Shown in pieces: positions 21,977 through 30,118 of a stretch of DNA of 30,331 nt. The notes under the pieces are model-generated. The model worked only from the letters and a program-made list of their open reading frames with translations. It was not told where the DNA came from and searched no databases. Numbering within the stretch: the stretch's first letter is position 1; each line of letters opens with the position of its first letter. The translations under genes were made by a program, and so were the position numbers. Origin of the DNA: DSWT01 sp036845725 (GTDB lineage: Bacteria > Chloroflexota > Anaerolineae > B4-G1 > SLSP01); assembly GCA_036845725.1 (NCBI GenBank), contig DAIUDK010000059.1, forward strand, positions 1 to 30,331, read 5' to 3'.

Positions 21977-24900
21977 ATGTACAAGAGAACAAGATTGATT
22001 GCCGCGATGTTGATTTCAGTAGTTGCTGTTGCTCTATCCTTGTTGCTGTTCAGAGAATCTGTCACGAGTGAAATTGTGGAGCAAGCAGATACAGTGACTT
22101 GGATGCAGATTTTTCCCGCGCACTCTCCTCCTGAACGCACTGAACATGCTATGGCTTATGATAGCAAACGGGGTTACACCGTGATTTTTGGCGGCTATGG
22201 CTCAATCAGGTATATGAATGACACCTGGGAGTGGGATGGGCATAATTGGGTGCAACGATTCCCTATCACGATACCGTCTGCACGGACGGACGCCGTGATG
22301 GTCTACGATGGTAATTGTGAATGTATGATTTTGTTTGCTGGGGCGGCCGGTGGATGGCCGCAAAATGACACCTGGAAGTGGGATGGTGTCAATTGGGAGC
22401 AATTATTCCCTGCTTCATCTCCTCCGGTGCGTGATGGGCATGGAATGACTTATGATAGTGCTCGTAACCGCATTGTTCTGTTTGGTGGGTGGGATGGACA
22501 ACAATCACTAAATGATACATGGGAATGGGATGGGACCACTTGGGTTCAGCGTTTTCCGGCAAATTCACCTTCATCAAGGCACGGCCATGCAATGGCCTAC
22601 GATAGCAAGCATAATCGTGTTGTGCTCTTTGGTGGAGCTGTGCTGAGTGATACGTGGGAATGGGATGGTTACAACTGGACACAGAGATTCCCGTTACAAT
22701 CGCCTTCTGCGCGATCTGCTCACGATATGGTCTATGACGCCGCTCGAGAACGCATAGTGCTGTTTGGCGAATGGAATAATGGTAGTCATCTGAACGATAC
22801 TTGGGAATGGGATGGTACTAACTGGATACAACGTTTTCCGGAGACTTCTCCTTCAATACGATTCAGGAATGGGATGGCTTATGACAGTGCACGCAAACGA
22901 GTCGTTTTGTTCGGTGGGTTAGGGGGAGATGGTACACGACTCGGTGATACCTGGGAGTACTTAACTCCTGGGTTAAGTGTAACCAAACAGGCAAGCGCTG
23001 CTTTTGTACAGGTCGGGGAACAATTCACCTATACGCTTGCGCTAACTAACACCGGCAACATATCACTTACGACTACAGTAACCGACATACTGCCGGTTAA
23101 CATCACGCTGGATGAAAACACTGGCGGCTCAATCATTATGCCGCCTGGGTGGATTGTCTGGTCGCCAGTCACGCTCAGCCCAGGTGCGCTATGGACAGAA
23201 ACAGTTGTTGTTACTGTGGCAACCGGGTATACAGGTTTACTGACAAATACAGTACAAGTCACTACTCAAGAAGGGGTGTCGGGAACGGATACAGTTGTTG
23301 TCACTGCGGAGGAAGGTATTACCGGACTCATCCTCCATAGTGACAGCCCAACACAAATAGGCACCCCAACGACTTTGACCGCTACTGTTGATGCCGGTAG
23401 CCCCATAACCTATGTGTGGGCCTTTGGCGATGGGGACAGTAGTGAAGGGGCGGCTGTCACACATATCTACCCTCATGTTGGTTCCTATACAGCCGTGGTA
23501 ACTGCAGCTAACAATGTCAGTGTAATGAGTATATCATCTCCTGTAACGATTACTGATGTATCTGTCGCGGGACTTGTTGTGACTAATGATAGTCCGACAT
23601 GGTTGGGATATACCACGATGTTGTCAGCTACAGTCGTAGCTGGGAGTAATGTAAAGTACATTTGGGACTTCGGCGACGGCGAAATGGGCAGCGGCGATGT
23701 TGTTTTTCATACCTATCCAGATGTAGGAATGTACACGGCGGTCGTCACGGCCAGCAATAGTTTCAATATGATGACGGCAACGTCTATCGTTACAATTACC
23801 GCAGCGCCTATCACTGGTTTGATCGTAACCAATGATAGTCCGACGCTAATAGGACACTCTACTACTCTAACGGCTACAGTTTTAACAGGAGACGATGTGG
23901 TTTATACCTGGGATTTTGGTGATGGTGAGAGTGGTAGCGGTGACGTCGTGACACATACTTATCCAGATGTTGGTTTCTACACAGCAATCGTTACAGCAAC
24001 CAATGATACCAGTGTGGTTAGCGCGACATCCCCTGTTACTATTACTGAGGGACGTATCACCGGACTTGCTGCAATCAATAATGGTCCGACTATGCTAGGT
24101 CGCTCTACGACATTGACAGCCACAACTGCTACAGGCATTGATATCACATATCTCTGGGACTTCGGCGACGGCGAAATGGGCAGCGGCGATGTTGTTTTTC
24201 ATACCTATCCAGATGTAGGAATGTACACGGCGGTCGTCACGGCCAGCAATAGTTTCAATATGATGACGGCGACGACAACCGTCACGATCACGGATACGCC
24301 GGTCGCCGGGTTGACGGCAACCAACGACAGCCCGACGCCGCTAGGAGGTTCTACCATTTTGACAGCGGCTATTGCATCGGGAAGCCATGTGACTTACACC
24401 TGGGCTTTTGGCGACGGCGAGATCGGCTATGGTGAAGTCACCTTACACAACTATCTTGCCTGTGGGACTTATACCGCGGTAGTCACAGCCAGTAACAGTG
24501 CCAATTCTTTAACCGCAACGACCCAAGTCAAGGTTGTGGCCTATGTCTACCTGCCCTTGATCTTGAAACGTTGGCCTCCCGTGCCTTATGCGCCCACATT
24601 GTATGTGATCAACAACGCCGACGGTGATGGCAATTACACAGTCAGTTGGACGGAACAGCCCACGCGCCTGGCCGATACCTATACATTGGAAGAAGCCACA
24701 AATGCCGCCTTTACAACAGGGTTGCGAACAGTCTGCACCACCGCACAACAGTTCTGCACTGTGAGCGGAAGATCAGCAGGGACCTACTATTACCGGGTGC
24801 GAGGGTACAACACCTGGGGATACGGTTCGTGGAGCAATGTCCAATCGATTGTAGTGCGGCCGGCCACCCCGACACTTACACCGACGCCTACGAGAACACC

Positions 24901-25558
24901 TACAGGGACGCCTACGAGAACCCCGACAATTACACCAACGCCAACCAGGACCCCAACTCCGATGCCTACTCCGCCTCCACAAGGCGTTTATATTCTTCCC
25001 AACTATTCTCATTACACGTCCGGAAGTACATTACACATCGTGGGTGAAGTGCAGAATAACACCAGCAACTACGCGTGGCTTGTGGAGGTCCCTGTCAATC
25101 TATTCAACAGCAGCGGACAGCTTGTTGATACCGCTTCTACCTATACCATATTTGACCTGCCTGCTGGCAAGAAATCATGTTTCCACTTAAGTGTCTATGA
25201 CCCGCCTGCTGATTGGGCCTATTTCCAGTTTGAACCGCCTGACTATGAGCCGCTTACTAATATGGCTTGGTCCAACCTCGCTATTTATAGTGATCATGGA
25301 GCACATCAGCCGGATGGCAGTTACAAGATTCTGGGGTTTGTCCGCAATGATGAAGGTAGTCGTGTTGAGGGTGTAAGGATTGAGGGCGCTCTCTACAATG
25401 CCAGTAGTATCATCGTTGGGTGTAGTTCTACATCAGGTAGTAATAGCAAACTGGACCCTGGACAAGCAAGCTCTTTCGAGTTGAACTATTCTTACTATTA
25501 TCGCGATTATAGCGATGTTACCTCTTATCGTCTCCAGGTAGATGGATACATACCATGA
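21977..25558 (+). CDS. Giant modular secreted protein: Kelch, DUF11, PKD x5, Fn3, FxLYD-like
   Basis: A 1193-residue exported protein. Residues 1-26 form a signal peptide or anchor (basic YKRTR and a hydrophobic core). Six Kelch-like units (about 45-335) share MAYDS-VVLFGG-NDTWEWDG-NW-QRFP. One DUF11 domain (335-440) starts LSVTKQASAAFVQVGEQFTYTL. Five PKD domains follow (445-855) with WDFGDGE and HTYPDVG motifs. YVYLPLILKR (857-865) is like a C-terminal tail but internal. Then come an Fn3-like domain (868-958), a Thr-Pro repeat linker (960-1003) and a final FxLYD-like domain (1005-1193). It is probably a cell-surface adhesin or matrix protein. ATG 21977 is preceded by AAAGGGG at 10 bases. 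It is more AT-rich than its neighbours, but two PKD units share a GC-rich exact repeat. Confidence 0.88.
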   Translation: MYKRTRLIAAMLISVVAVALSLLLFRESVTSEIVEQADTVTWMQIFPAHSPPERTEHAMAYDSKRGYTVIFGGYGSIRYMNDTWEWDGHNWVQRFPITIPSARTDAVMVYDGNCECMILFAGAAGGWPQNDTWKWDGVNWEQLFPASSPPVRDGHGMTYDSARNRIVLFGGWDGQQSLNDTWEWDGTTWVQRFPANSPSSRHGHAMAYDSKHNRVVLFGGAVLSDTWEWDGYNWTQRFPLQSPSARSAHDMVYDAARERIVLFGEWNNGSHLNDTWEWDGTNWIQRFPETSPSIRFRNGMAYDSARKRVVLFGGLGGDGTRLGDTWEYLTPGLSVTKQASAAFVQVGEQFTYTLALTNTGNISLTTTVTDILPVNITLDENTGGSIIMPPGWIVWSPVTLSPGALWTETVVVTVATGYTGLLTNTVQVTTQEGVSGTDTVVVTAEEGITGLILHSDSPTQIGTPTTLTATVDAGSPITYVWAFGDGDSSEGAAVTHIYPHVGSYTAVVTAANNVSVMSISSPVTITDVSVAGLVVTNDSPTWLGYTTMLSATVVAGSNVKYIWDFGDGEMGSGDVVFHTYPDVGMYTAVVTASNSFNMMTATSIVTITAAPITGLIVTNDSPTLIGHSTTLTATVLTGDDVVYTWDFGDGESGSGDVVTHTYPDVGFYTAIVTATNDTSVVSATSPVTITEGRITGLAAINNGPTMLGRSTTLTATTATGIDITYLWDFGDGEMGSGDVVFHTYPDVGMYTAVVTASNSFNMMTATTTVTITDTPVAGLTATNDSPTPLGGSTILTAAIASGSHVTYTWAFGDGEIGYGEVTLHNYLACGTYTAVVTASNSANSLTATTQVKVVAYVYLPLILKRWPPVPYAPTLYVINNADGDGNYTVSWTEQPTRLADTYTLEEATNAAFTTGLRTVCTTAQQFCTVSGRSAGTYYYRVRGYNTWGYGSWSNVQSIVVRPATPTLTPTPTRTPTGTPTRTPTITPTPTRTPTPMPTPPPQGVYILPNYSHYTSGSTLHIVGEVQNNTSNYAWLVEVPVNLFNSSGQLVDTASTYTIFDLPAGKKSCFHLSVYDPPADWAYFQFEPPDYEPLTNMAWSNLAIYSDHGAHQPDGSYKILGFVRNDEGSRVEGVRIEGALYNASSIIVGCSSTSGSNSKLDPGQASSFELNYSYYYRDYSDVTSYRLQVDGYIP
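23663..23778 (+). repeat. 116-bp exact repeat within PKD array, copy 1
   Basis: This segment of the second PKD domain is identical base for base to 24155-24270, 492 bases away. The other PKD units differ at most synonymous sites. This points to recent gene conversion or duplication of that unit. Confidence 0.9.
24155..24270 (+). repeat. 116-bp exact repeat within PKD array, copy 2
   Basis: Second copy of the identical segment, in the fourth PKD domain. The flanking bases diverge at once on both sides. Confidence 0.9.
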
Positions 25559-25563
25559 AGAGT

Positions 25564-25592
25564 TTTTCATTCGGTCTGTTTTAACGTATACT
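25564..25592 (+). promoter_or_regulatory. Candidate promoter of the histidine kinase gene
   Basis: TTTTCA at 25564-25569 and TATACT at 25587-25592 are spaced 17 bases. The start would fall near 25599, about 50 bases before the ATG. Motif match only. Confidence 0.35.
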
Positions 25593-25650
25593 ACCAGTCA
25601 AGATTGTCGATTGACACAAGTTTGCAGAGGACACTTCTTTTGTATCCAAA

Positions 25651-26769
25651 ATGCTAACCTTTGATCTCAAAACGCTCATCTTCGTCTTTCTCCTCCTCCT
25701 GGTGGCAACCGCCGCCGGAGGCTACTGGCTCGCGCGCCGCCGTCGACGTTCATCCGTGATACCGGGGGACAGCGCGCCGCTTCTCGCTGTCCTTGACGAT
25801 GCGCCGTTCGGCGTGGCGGCGTTGGAGGGAACCGATGTGTGTTACGCCAACTCCTACGCACGGCGTCTGCTGCACCTGCCCGATGATATGAGCGCCCTGC
25901 CCGACGCGGATTGGTCCCCGCTGCTCGACGCCGACCGCGCCGCCGCCCGCCAGGAGGAAGCAGGGGTGGGGCGCTATCGTACCGTCACCTTCGCTTCAGG
26001 GCAGACGGCGCGTTGGTGGGTCACCCCATGGAATGACGGGCTTAGCCGCCGTGATTTCCTGTTTTTACTCGATGTCACTGCGCAACAACGCACGGAGCAG
26101 GCCGGGCGCGCGCTTATCAACGACCTGGGCCACGAGCTGCGCACGCCGATTGCCACGATCCTCACACACCTGGAAATCCTGGGCCTGAGCGATGTGGGGC
26201 AGGATGTGCGGCAGCAGTCGCTCGCGTTCGCCAAAGACGAGGCGCAGCGTATGGCGCGCCTGCTCAACGATATGCTCGAACTGGGCCGCCTGGAGACCGC
26301 GCCCGAACTCCCGCGCCGCCCGGTGGATCTGGTCGCGCTGGTCGAAGAGGTCGTGCTGCAGTCCACGCCGCGCGCGGCGGAACGGCAGATGGCGCTCGCG
26401 TTGGAGGCGGAGTCGCCGCTTCCGTTCGTCCTCGCCAACGCCGATCGTCTGAGGCAGGTGTTCCTCAATCTGCTGGACAACGCCTTCAAGTACGCGCGTC
26501 CCGGAGACCGTGTGACCGTCTCGTTGCATCGTACCGCAGGCGGTGTCGCGAGCGCCATCTGCGATACCGGCCCCGGCATCCCGCCGGAGCATCTTCCGCA
26601 CATCGCCCGCCGTTTCTACCGCGCCGCGCCCAAAGGTATTGATGGTAGTGGCCTGGGCCTGTCCCTCGTCGCTGAGATTCTGCGGCGGCATGAGAGCGAG
26701 TTACTGATTGAAAGTCCGGCGGCGGATGGGGTAGGAACCTGTATGAAGTTCGTAATTCGTCATTCGTGA
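25651..26769 (+). CDS. Membrane-bound sensor histidine kinase (HisKA type)
   Basis: A 372-residue kinase. One N-terminal transmembrane helix (about residues 8-28) is followed directly by RRRRR, so almost all of the protein is cytoplasmic. A degenerate PAS-like domain (about 45-140) starts AVLDDAPFGVAALEG. The HisKA domain has LGHELRTPIATIL with phospho-acceptor His161. The ATPase domain shows NLLDNAFKYA (N box), DTGPGIP (G1) and GSGLGLSL (G2). This architecture is PhoR-like. The last residues FVIRHS are translated from an attcgt-word repeat. The ribosome binding site is poor. The likely partner is the response regulator at 28382, although a membrane protein gene lies between. Confidence 0.92.
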   Translation: MLTFDLKTLIFVFLLLLVATAAGGYWLARRRRRSSVIPGDSAPLLAVLDDAPFGVAALEGTDVCYANSYARRLLHLPDDMSALPDADWSPLLDADRAAARQEEAGVGRYRTVTFASGQTARWWVTPWNDGLSRRDFLFLLDVTAQQRTEQAGRALINDLGHELRTPIATILTHLEILGLSDVGQDVRQQSLAFAKDEAQRMARLLNDMLELGRLETAPELPRRPVDLVALVEEVVLQSTPRAAERQMALALEAESPLPFVLANADRLRQVFLNLLDNAFKYARPGDRVTVSLHRTAGGVASAICDTGPGIPPEHLPHIARRFYRAAPKGIDGSGLGLSLVAEILRRHESELLIESPAADGVGTCMKFVIRHS

Positions 26770-26811
26770 TGGGGGATTTGTGCTTCGTCATTCGCAATTT
26801 GCAATTCGTAA
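26749..26811 (+). repeat. attcgt-word repeat covering a gene junction
   Basis: The words ttcgta, attcgt, cattcgt, cttcgt, cattcg, caattt and gcaattcgt run for 63 bases. They encode the C-terminus of the kinase (FVIRHS) and, in another frame, the N-terminus of the next protein (LRHSQFAIRK). Confidence 0.75.
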
Positions 26812-28249
26812 ATGGTGGGGGATAGGACTGGCGATTGTGCTCATCACCGGTTATTGGCTGCTGCCGATTCGCGGGAAAGTATTTGTCGTCCCTGGTGACG
26901 AGAACAGTCTGTCGTGGCCGCGTCTTGCGTTCGAACCGGCCTTGCCGCAGCCTGGCGAGACGGCAACCGCGCTGGTGACGGACGTAACGCCCTGGACGTT
27001 CGTCACGCTCACGGTGGACGGCGTCCCGGCGATGTCACTGGGGCAGGGCGTGCGTTATGGTGACACGTGGCTGTGGCGCTGGACGTTCACCGTCCCTGAA
27101 AGCGCTGGCTACGAAGTGCGCTTCTACCACGACTGCCACACGGGCTGTGAGGAGCGCGGGCGGTTTGCCGTGGGCACGGTGACGCCCGCGCGCGTTTCTG
27201 CGACGCCGACAAAGCTCGGCCTGGCGCTGCCCAACGTGACGCGGGATTGGTATGGGCGCGGCGGGTGGGCCGTAGAGGTGACGTACGTCCGGCAGGCCGA
27301 GGAGGCGTTCTGGGGCGTGGACGATCTGGCGGCGCGGATCGCCGTCCACCACAGCAAGGGGCTGCGGGTGCTGGTGCGTGTGGATTACGATCAGGCGCAA
27401 AGTGTCCCGGCGGTGGACGATAACCTGGCGCTCACGGAATATCTCGAATACTTCAGCCGTCTGGCGCGCGACGCGCGGATGCGGGAGGTGTATGGCTTTA
27501 TCGCCGGGGCGGATTTCAATACTACGGAGGCCAACACACTGGCGCAGGATCAGGCGGTGACGCCGGCGTGGTACGCGCGCGTCTTCAATGGTTATGGCGA
27601 AGACGTGACCCACACCGACAACGTCGTACAGACGATCCGCGCCGAGAACCCGAACGCACGGGTGCTCGTAGGACCGCTGCGCCCGTGGAGTATCGATCAG
27701 GATGGCGATCGGTCCTACGCAGTGGATGCGCCGTGGCTCAACTACATGCACACACTTGTCGCGTTTTTGGACGAGGGCGCGCAGGCCAAGGCATCGGCAG
27801 GTATTCCGCTCGTCGCGCCGGATGGCTTCGATGTGCAGGCGCCGGGCTTGCCGGACGCGCGGGAATTGGTGGGCAGTCTGCGCGCCGACGAACCGCGTGC
27901 GGACATGCACCGCGCGGCGTGGAACGGGGCGCGGGTGGGCTTCGGCGTCTACCGCGACTGGCTGGACATCATCAACGCCTATCCCACCACACGGGGATTG
28001 CCCGTGTACATCATCTCCACCAACACCTACGACCGCGAGGCCGGGATTCCGCCCGCGCAGAACTATCCACGCGGCTGGCTGACGGCGGCGCTGGACGTAG
28101 TCGATGCCGAGCCGCAGATCGTGGCGCTGGTCTGGTTCCTCGACGACTTCCCACACAGCGACCAATGGGACTGGTTCAGTCTCACCCGCAAGCCGGGCCG
28201 GCTGGTGGATGCGGCGGAGGAATTCGATGCGCTTTTGCGGGGCGAGTAG
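26780..28249 (+). CDS. Membrane-anchored extracytoplasmic glycosidase-like protein
   Basis: This 489-residue protein has an N-terminal transmembrane or signal-anchor segment (about residues 13-30, IGLAIVLITGYWLLP). A beta-sandwich region (about 45-135) follows, then a large domain (about 145-485) that looks like a TIM-barrel glycoside hydrolase: GLRVLVRVDYDQ, VYGFIAGADFNTTEAN, ARVLVGPLRPW and IVALVWFLDDFPHS are strand-end segments with acidic residues. I cannot name the family. GTG 26780 has GGGGG 6 bases upstream; no better start exists. Its first residues come from the word repeat. Lying between a kinase and a regulator gene, it may sense or process a surface polysaccharide. Confidence 0.8.
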   Translation: MLRHSQFAIRKWWGIGLAIVLITGYWLLPIRGKVFVVPGDENSLSWPRLAFEPALPQPGETATALVTDVTPWTFVTLTVDGVPAMSLGQGVRYGDTWLWRWTFTVPESAGYEVRFYHDCHTGCEERGRFAVGTVTPARVSATPTKLGLALPNVTRDWYGRGGWAVEVTYVRQAEEAFWGVDDLAARIAVHHSKGLRVLVRVDYDQAQSVPAVDDNLALTEYLEYFSRLARDARMREVYGFIAGADFNTTEANTLAQDQAVTPAWYARVFNGYGEDVTHTDNVVQTIRAENPNARVLVGPLRPWSIDQDGDRSYAVDAPWLNYMHTLVAFLDEGAQAKASAGIPLVAPDGFDVQAPGLPDARELVGSLRADEPRADMHRAAWNGARVGFGVYRDWLDIINAYPTTRGLPVYIISTNTYDREAGIPPAQNYPRGWLTAALDVVDAEPQIVALVWFLDDFPHSDQWDWFSLTRKPGRLVDAAEEFDALLRGE

Positions 28250-28267
28250 ATTTTTCACCGCGGAGTT

Positions 28268-28321
28268 CGCTGAGAGCGCAGAAAAATCCTTAACACTTCT
28301 GCGAACTCTGCGCTCTCAGCG
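28268..28321. repeat. Hairpin of CTGCG/CTCAG words
   Basis: CGCTGAGAGCGCAGA (28268-28282) is the exact reverse complement of 28307-28321, with a 24-base loop that again contains a tctgcgaa word. It lies in the 132-base space between the membrane protein and regulator genes. No T tract follows. Confidence 0.7.
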
Positions 28322-28347
28322 GTAAAAGTTTCCTGAAACGAAATCAG

Positions 28348-28375
28348 AATCCGTTTCATCCGTTTAATCCGTTGA
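28348..28375 (+). repeat. Half copy of the ATCCGTT repeat
   Basis: AATCCGTTT, CATCCGTTT and AATCCGTTGA match the right arm of the palindromes at 2745 and 7821. The left arm is absent. It ends 6 bases before the regulator start codon and leaves no room for a normal Shine-Dalgarno sequence. Confidence 0.7.
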
Positions 28376-28381
28376 CAAAAT

Positions 28382-29035
28382 ATGGAGACAACCCTAATTC
28401 GCGTGTTGCTGGCCGATGATCACCCCGCGCTGCGGATGGGACTGCGCGTGCTGTTGGATCGCGCGCCTGACATCGAAGTGGTGGGCGAGGCCGATGACGG
28501 TGAGGCGGCGCTGGCGCTGATCGACAACCTGCGGCCGGATGTGGCGGTGCTGGATTGCCAATTGCCCAAAGTCGAAGGGGCGGCGGTGGCCCAGGAAGTG
28601 GCCCGGCGCGGGTTGCCGGTGCGCGTGGTGGCTTTGTCCGCCTACGACGACGACCGCTATCTGGCCGGGATGATGGCGGCGGGCGTGGTGGGCTATCTGT
28701 TGAAAAACGAAGCGCCGGGCCGGATCGTGGCGGCGGTGCAGGCGGCGATGCGCGGCGAGACGTTGTGGACGCCGGAACAGTCGGCGCGCGTGGAACGCTG
28801 GCAGGCCGAAGTCGCGCATGTCCGCAACAGCCTCACCGACCGCGAGCGGGAAGTGTTGCGCTGCGTCGCCGAAGGGTTGAGCAACAAGGAGATCGCGCAG
28901 GCGCTGCACATCACCGTGCGCACGGCGGATTTCCACGTGAGCAACATCCTCCGCAAACTCGGTGTGATCTCGCGGGTGGAAGCCGCGGTGTGGGCGCAGG
29001 CACATTTGGGATCAGAGTTAAGAGTTGCGAGTTAA
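28382..29035 (+). CDS. NarL/FixJ-family response regulator
   Basis: This 217-residue regulator has a receiver domain (about residues 5-122) with LLADDHP, the phospho-acceptor Asp58 in AVLDCQLP, LSAY and LLKNEAP. A linker leads to a LuxR-type helix-turn-helix (about 148-210) with LTDREREVLRCVAEGLSNKEIA and VRTADFHVSNILRKLG. Phosphorylation should trigger DNA binding. No Shine-Dalgarno sequence precedes the ATG. The final SELRVAS is translated from a gttaagagt word repeat. It probably pairs with the kinase at 25651. Confidence 0.93.
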   Translation: METTLIRVLLADDHPALRMGLRVLLDRAPDIEVVGEADDGEAALALIDNLRPDVAVLDCQLPKVEGAAVAQEVARRGLPVRVVALSAYDDDRYLAGMMAAGVVGYLLKNEAPGRIVAAVQAAMRGETLWTPEQSARVERWQAEVAHVRNSLTDREREVLRCVAEGLSNKEIAQALHITVRTADFHVSNILRKLGVISRVEAAVWAQAHLGSELRVAS

Positions 29036-29059
29036 GAGTTATGCATCACGCTTCACGAT
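29014..29059. repeat. gttaaga/cacgc word repeat between convergent genes
   Basis: agagtta, agagttg, cgagtta, agagtta and then catcacg, cttcacg follow one another. The tract encodes the last residues of the response regulator on one strand and of the MscS channel (VKRDA) on the other; only 3 bases separate the two stop codons. Confidence 0.7.
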
Positions 29060-30103
29060 AACGGCTTGCGTGGGGTAGGGCATTCCGATACCTTCTTCCG
29101 CGAAGCGGCGATGGATTTCCAGGTTGATGGCTTGTTGCGTGTCCATAAACAGGGTGAAATCGGGCACGGGCAGGAAGTAGACGACTTCGAAATCCAGGGT
29201 GTACTCCCCGAACGTCCTGAAGTGGGCGCGGCCAAATTCCACTTCGGATTGCGCAGCGACGATCTCGCGCAAAATGTCGGGAATTTGCTTGAGTTTCTCG
29301 TAGGGTGTATCCGCGGCGACGCCTACGGTGAAAACTTGCTGGCGCCGTGTCATCCGTTTGAAGTTGCGGATGCGGCTTTTGAGCAGGTCGGAGTTCGATA
29401 CCACGAGCTGTTCGCCGGTGGGGGCGCGCATGCGCGTGCTTTTGATGCCGATGCGTTCTACCGTACCGCCGTAGTCGCCCGCGTTGATGAAATCCCCAAT
29501 TTCGAACGGTTTGTCGAACGCGATGGCCAATGCGGCAAACAGGTCGCCCAGAATGTTCTGCACGGCAAGCGCGACGGCGATGCTGCTGATGCCCAGGCTG
29601 GCGATGAGCGTGTTGACCTCGATGCCGGGGATGTTATCCAGCCCCAGTAACAACAGCAGGGACCACAGGACGACCTTGCTGATGATGCCGGCAGCGTTCA
29701 TCGCGGTGGCGATGCTCGGGTTTTCTTCAACTTCTATTTTGATCCGGTGACGCGCGTATAGGTCGATGATGCTGCTGCCCCATACCGCGACTTGCACCAA
29801 TCCTAGCAGTAACGCAATGGCGCGCGCGGTCGGGGTGAAATCTGGCTTGGTTTGCAGGATTGCCAAAACCGTCAAGATCGCTGCGGCTATGCGGAGGAAG
29901 GTCCAGGTGCGCTGTGTGATCCTGTAAAGGAAATCATCCAGGAGACTTTTGGTTTTATCGTAGTGCTTGCTCAGCCAACGCGACAAAGCATAGCGAATGA
30001 CCCGGATTATCAGAACGGTCAGGCCTGCCGCGCCCAGGGCGATGATCCAGTTGAGAACGGTATTATCGAGAATCACCAGGTATAGTAAATTTACCAAACT
30101 CAT
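29039..30103 (-). CDS. Small-conductance mechanosensitive channel, MscS family
   Basis: A 354-residue channel protein with four to five hydrophobic segments in the first 200 residues. The pore-lining helix and hinge read LIASLGISSIAVALAVQNILGDL, and the beta domain FEIGDFINAGDYGGTVERIGIKSTRMR is the MscS signature. The alpha/beta C-terminal domain ends in YPTQAVIVKRDA. It releases solutes upon hypo-osmotic shock. TGAGG lies just upstream of the ATG. It begins 15 bases after the stop of the PHP-domain gene on the same strand, so they form an operon. Confidence 0.94.
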   Translation of the reverse strand: MSLVNLLYLVILDNTVLNWIIALGAAGLTVLIIRVIRYALSRWLSKHYDKTKSLLDDFLYRITQRTWTFLRIAAAILTVLAILQTKPDFTPTARAIALLLGLVQVAVWGSSIIDLYARHRIKIEVEENPSIATAMNAAGIISKVVLWSLLLLLGLDNIPGIEVNTLIASLGISSIAVALAVQNILGDLFAALAIAFDKPFEIGDFINAGDYGGTVERIGIKSTRMRAPTGEQLVVSNSDLLKSRIRNFKRMTRRQQVFTVGVAADTPYEKLKQIPDILREIVAAQSEVEFGRAHFRTFGEYTLDFEVVYFLPVPDFTLFMDTQQAINLEIHRRFAEEGIGMPYPTQAVIVKRDA

Positions 30104-30118
30104 AGATGCCTCATATCT

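Noticed and set aside
23300..24540. Regularly spaced repeats that could be mistaken for CRISPR
   Set aside because: They are in-frame PKD domain repeats, about 245 bases long and coding.
27035..28258. 407-residue open frame on the minus strand
   Set aside because: Antisense shadow of the glycosidase-like gene; Arg/His-rich without domain features.
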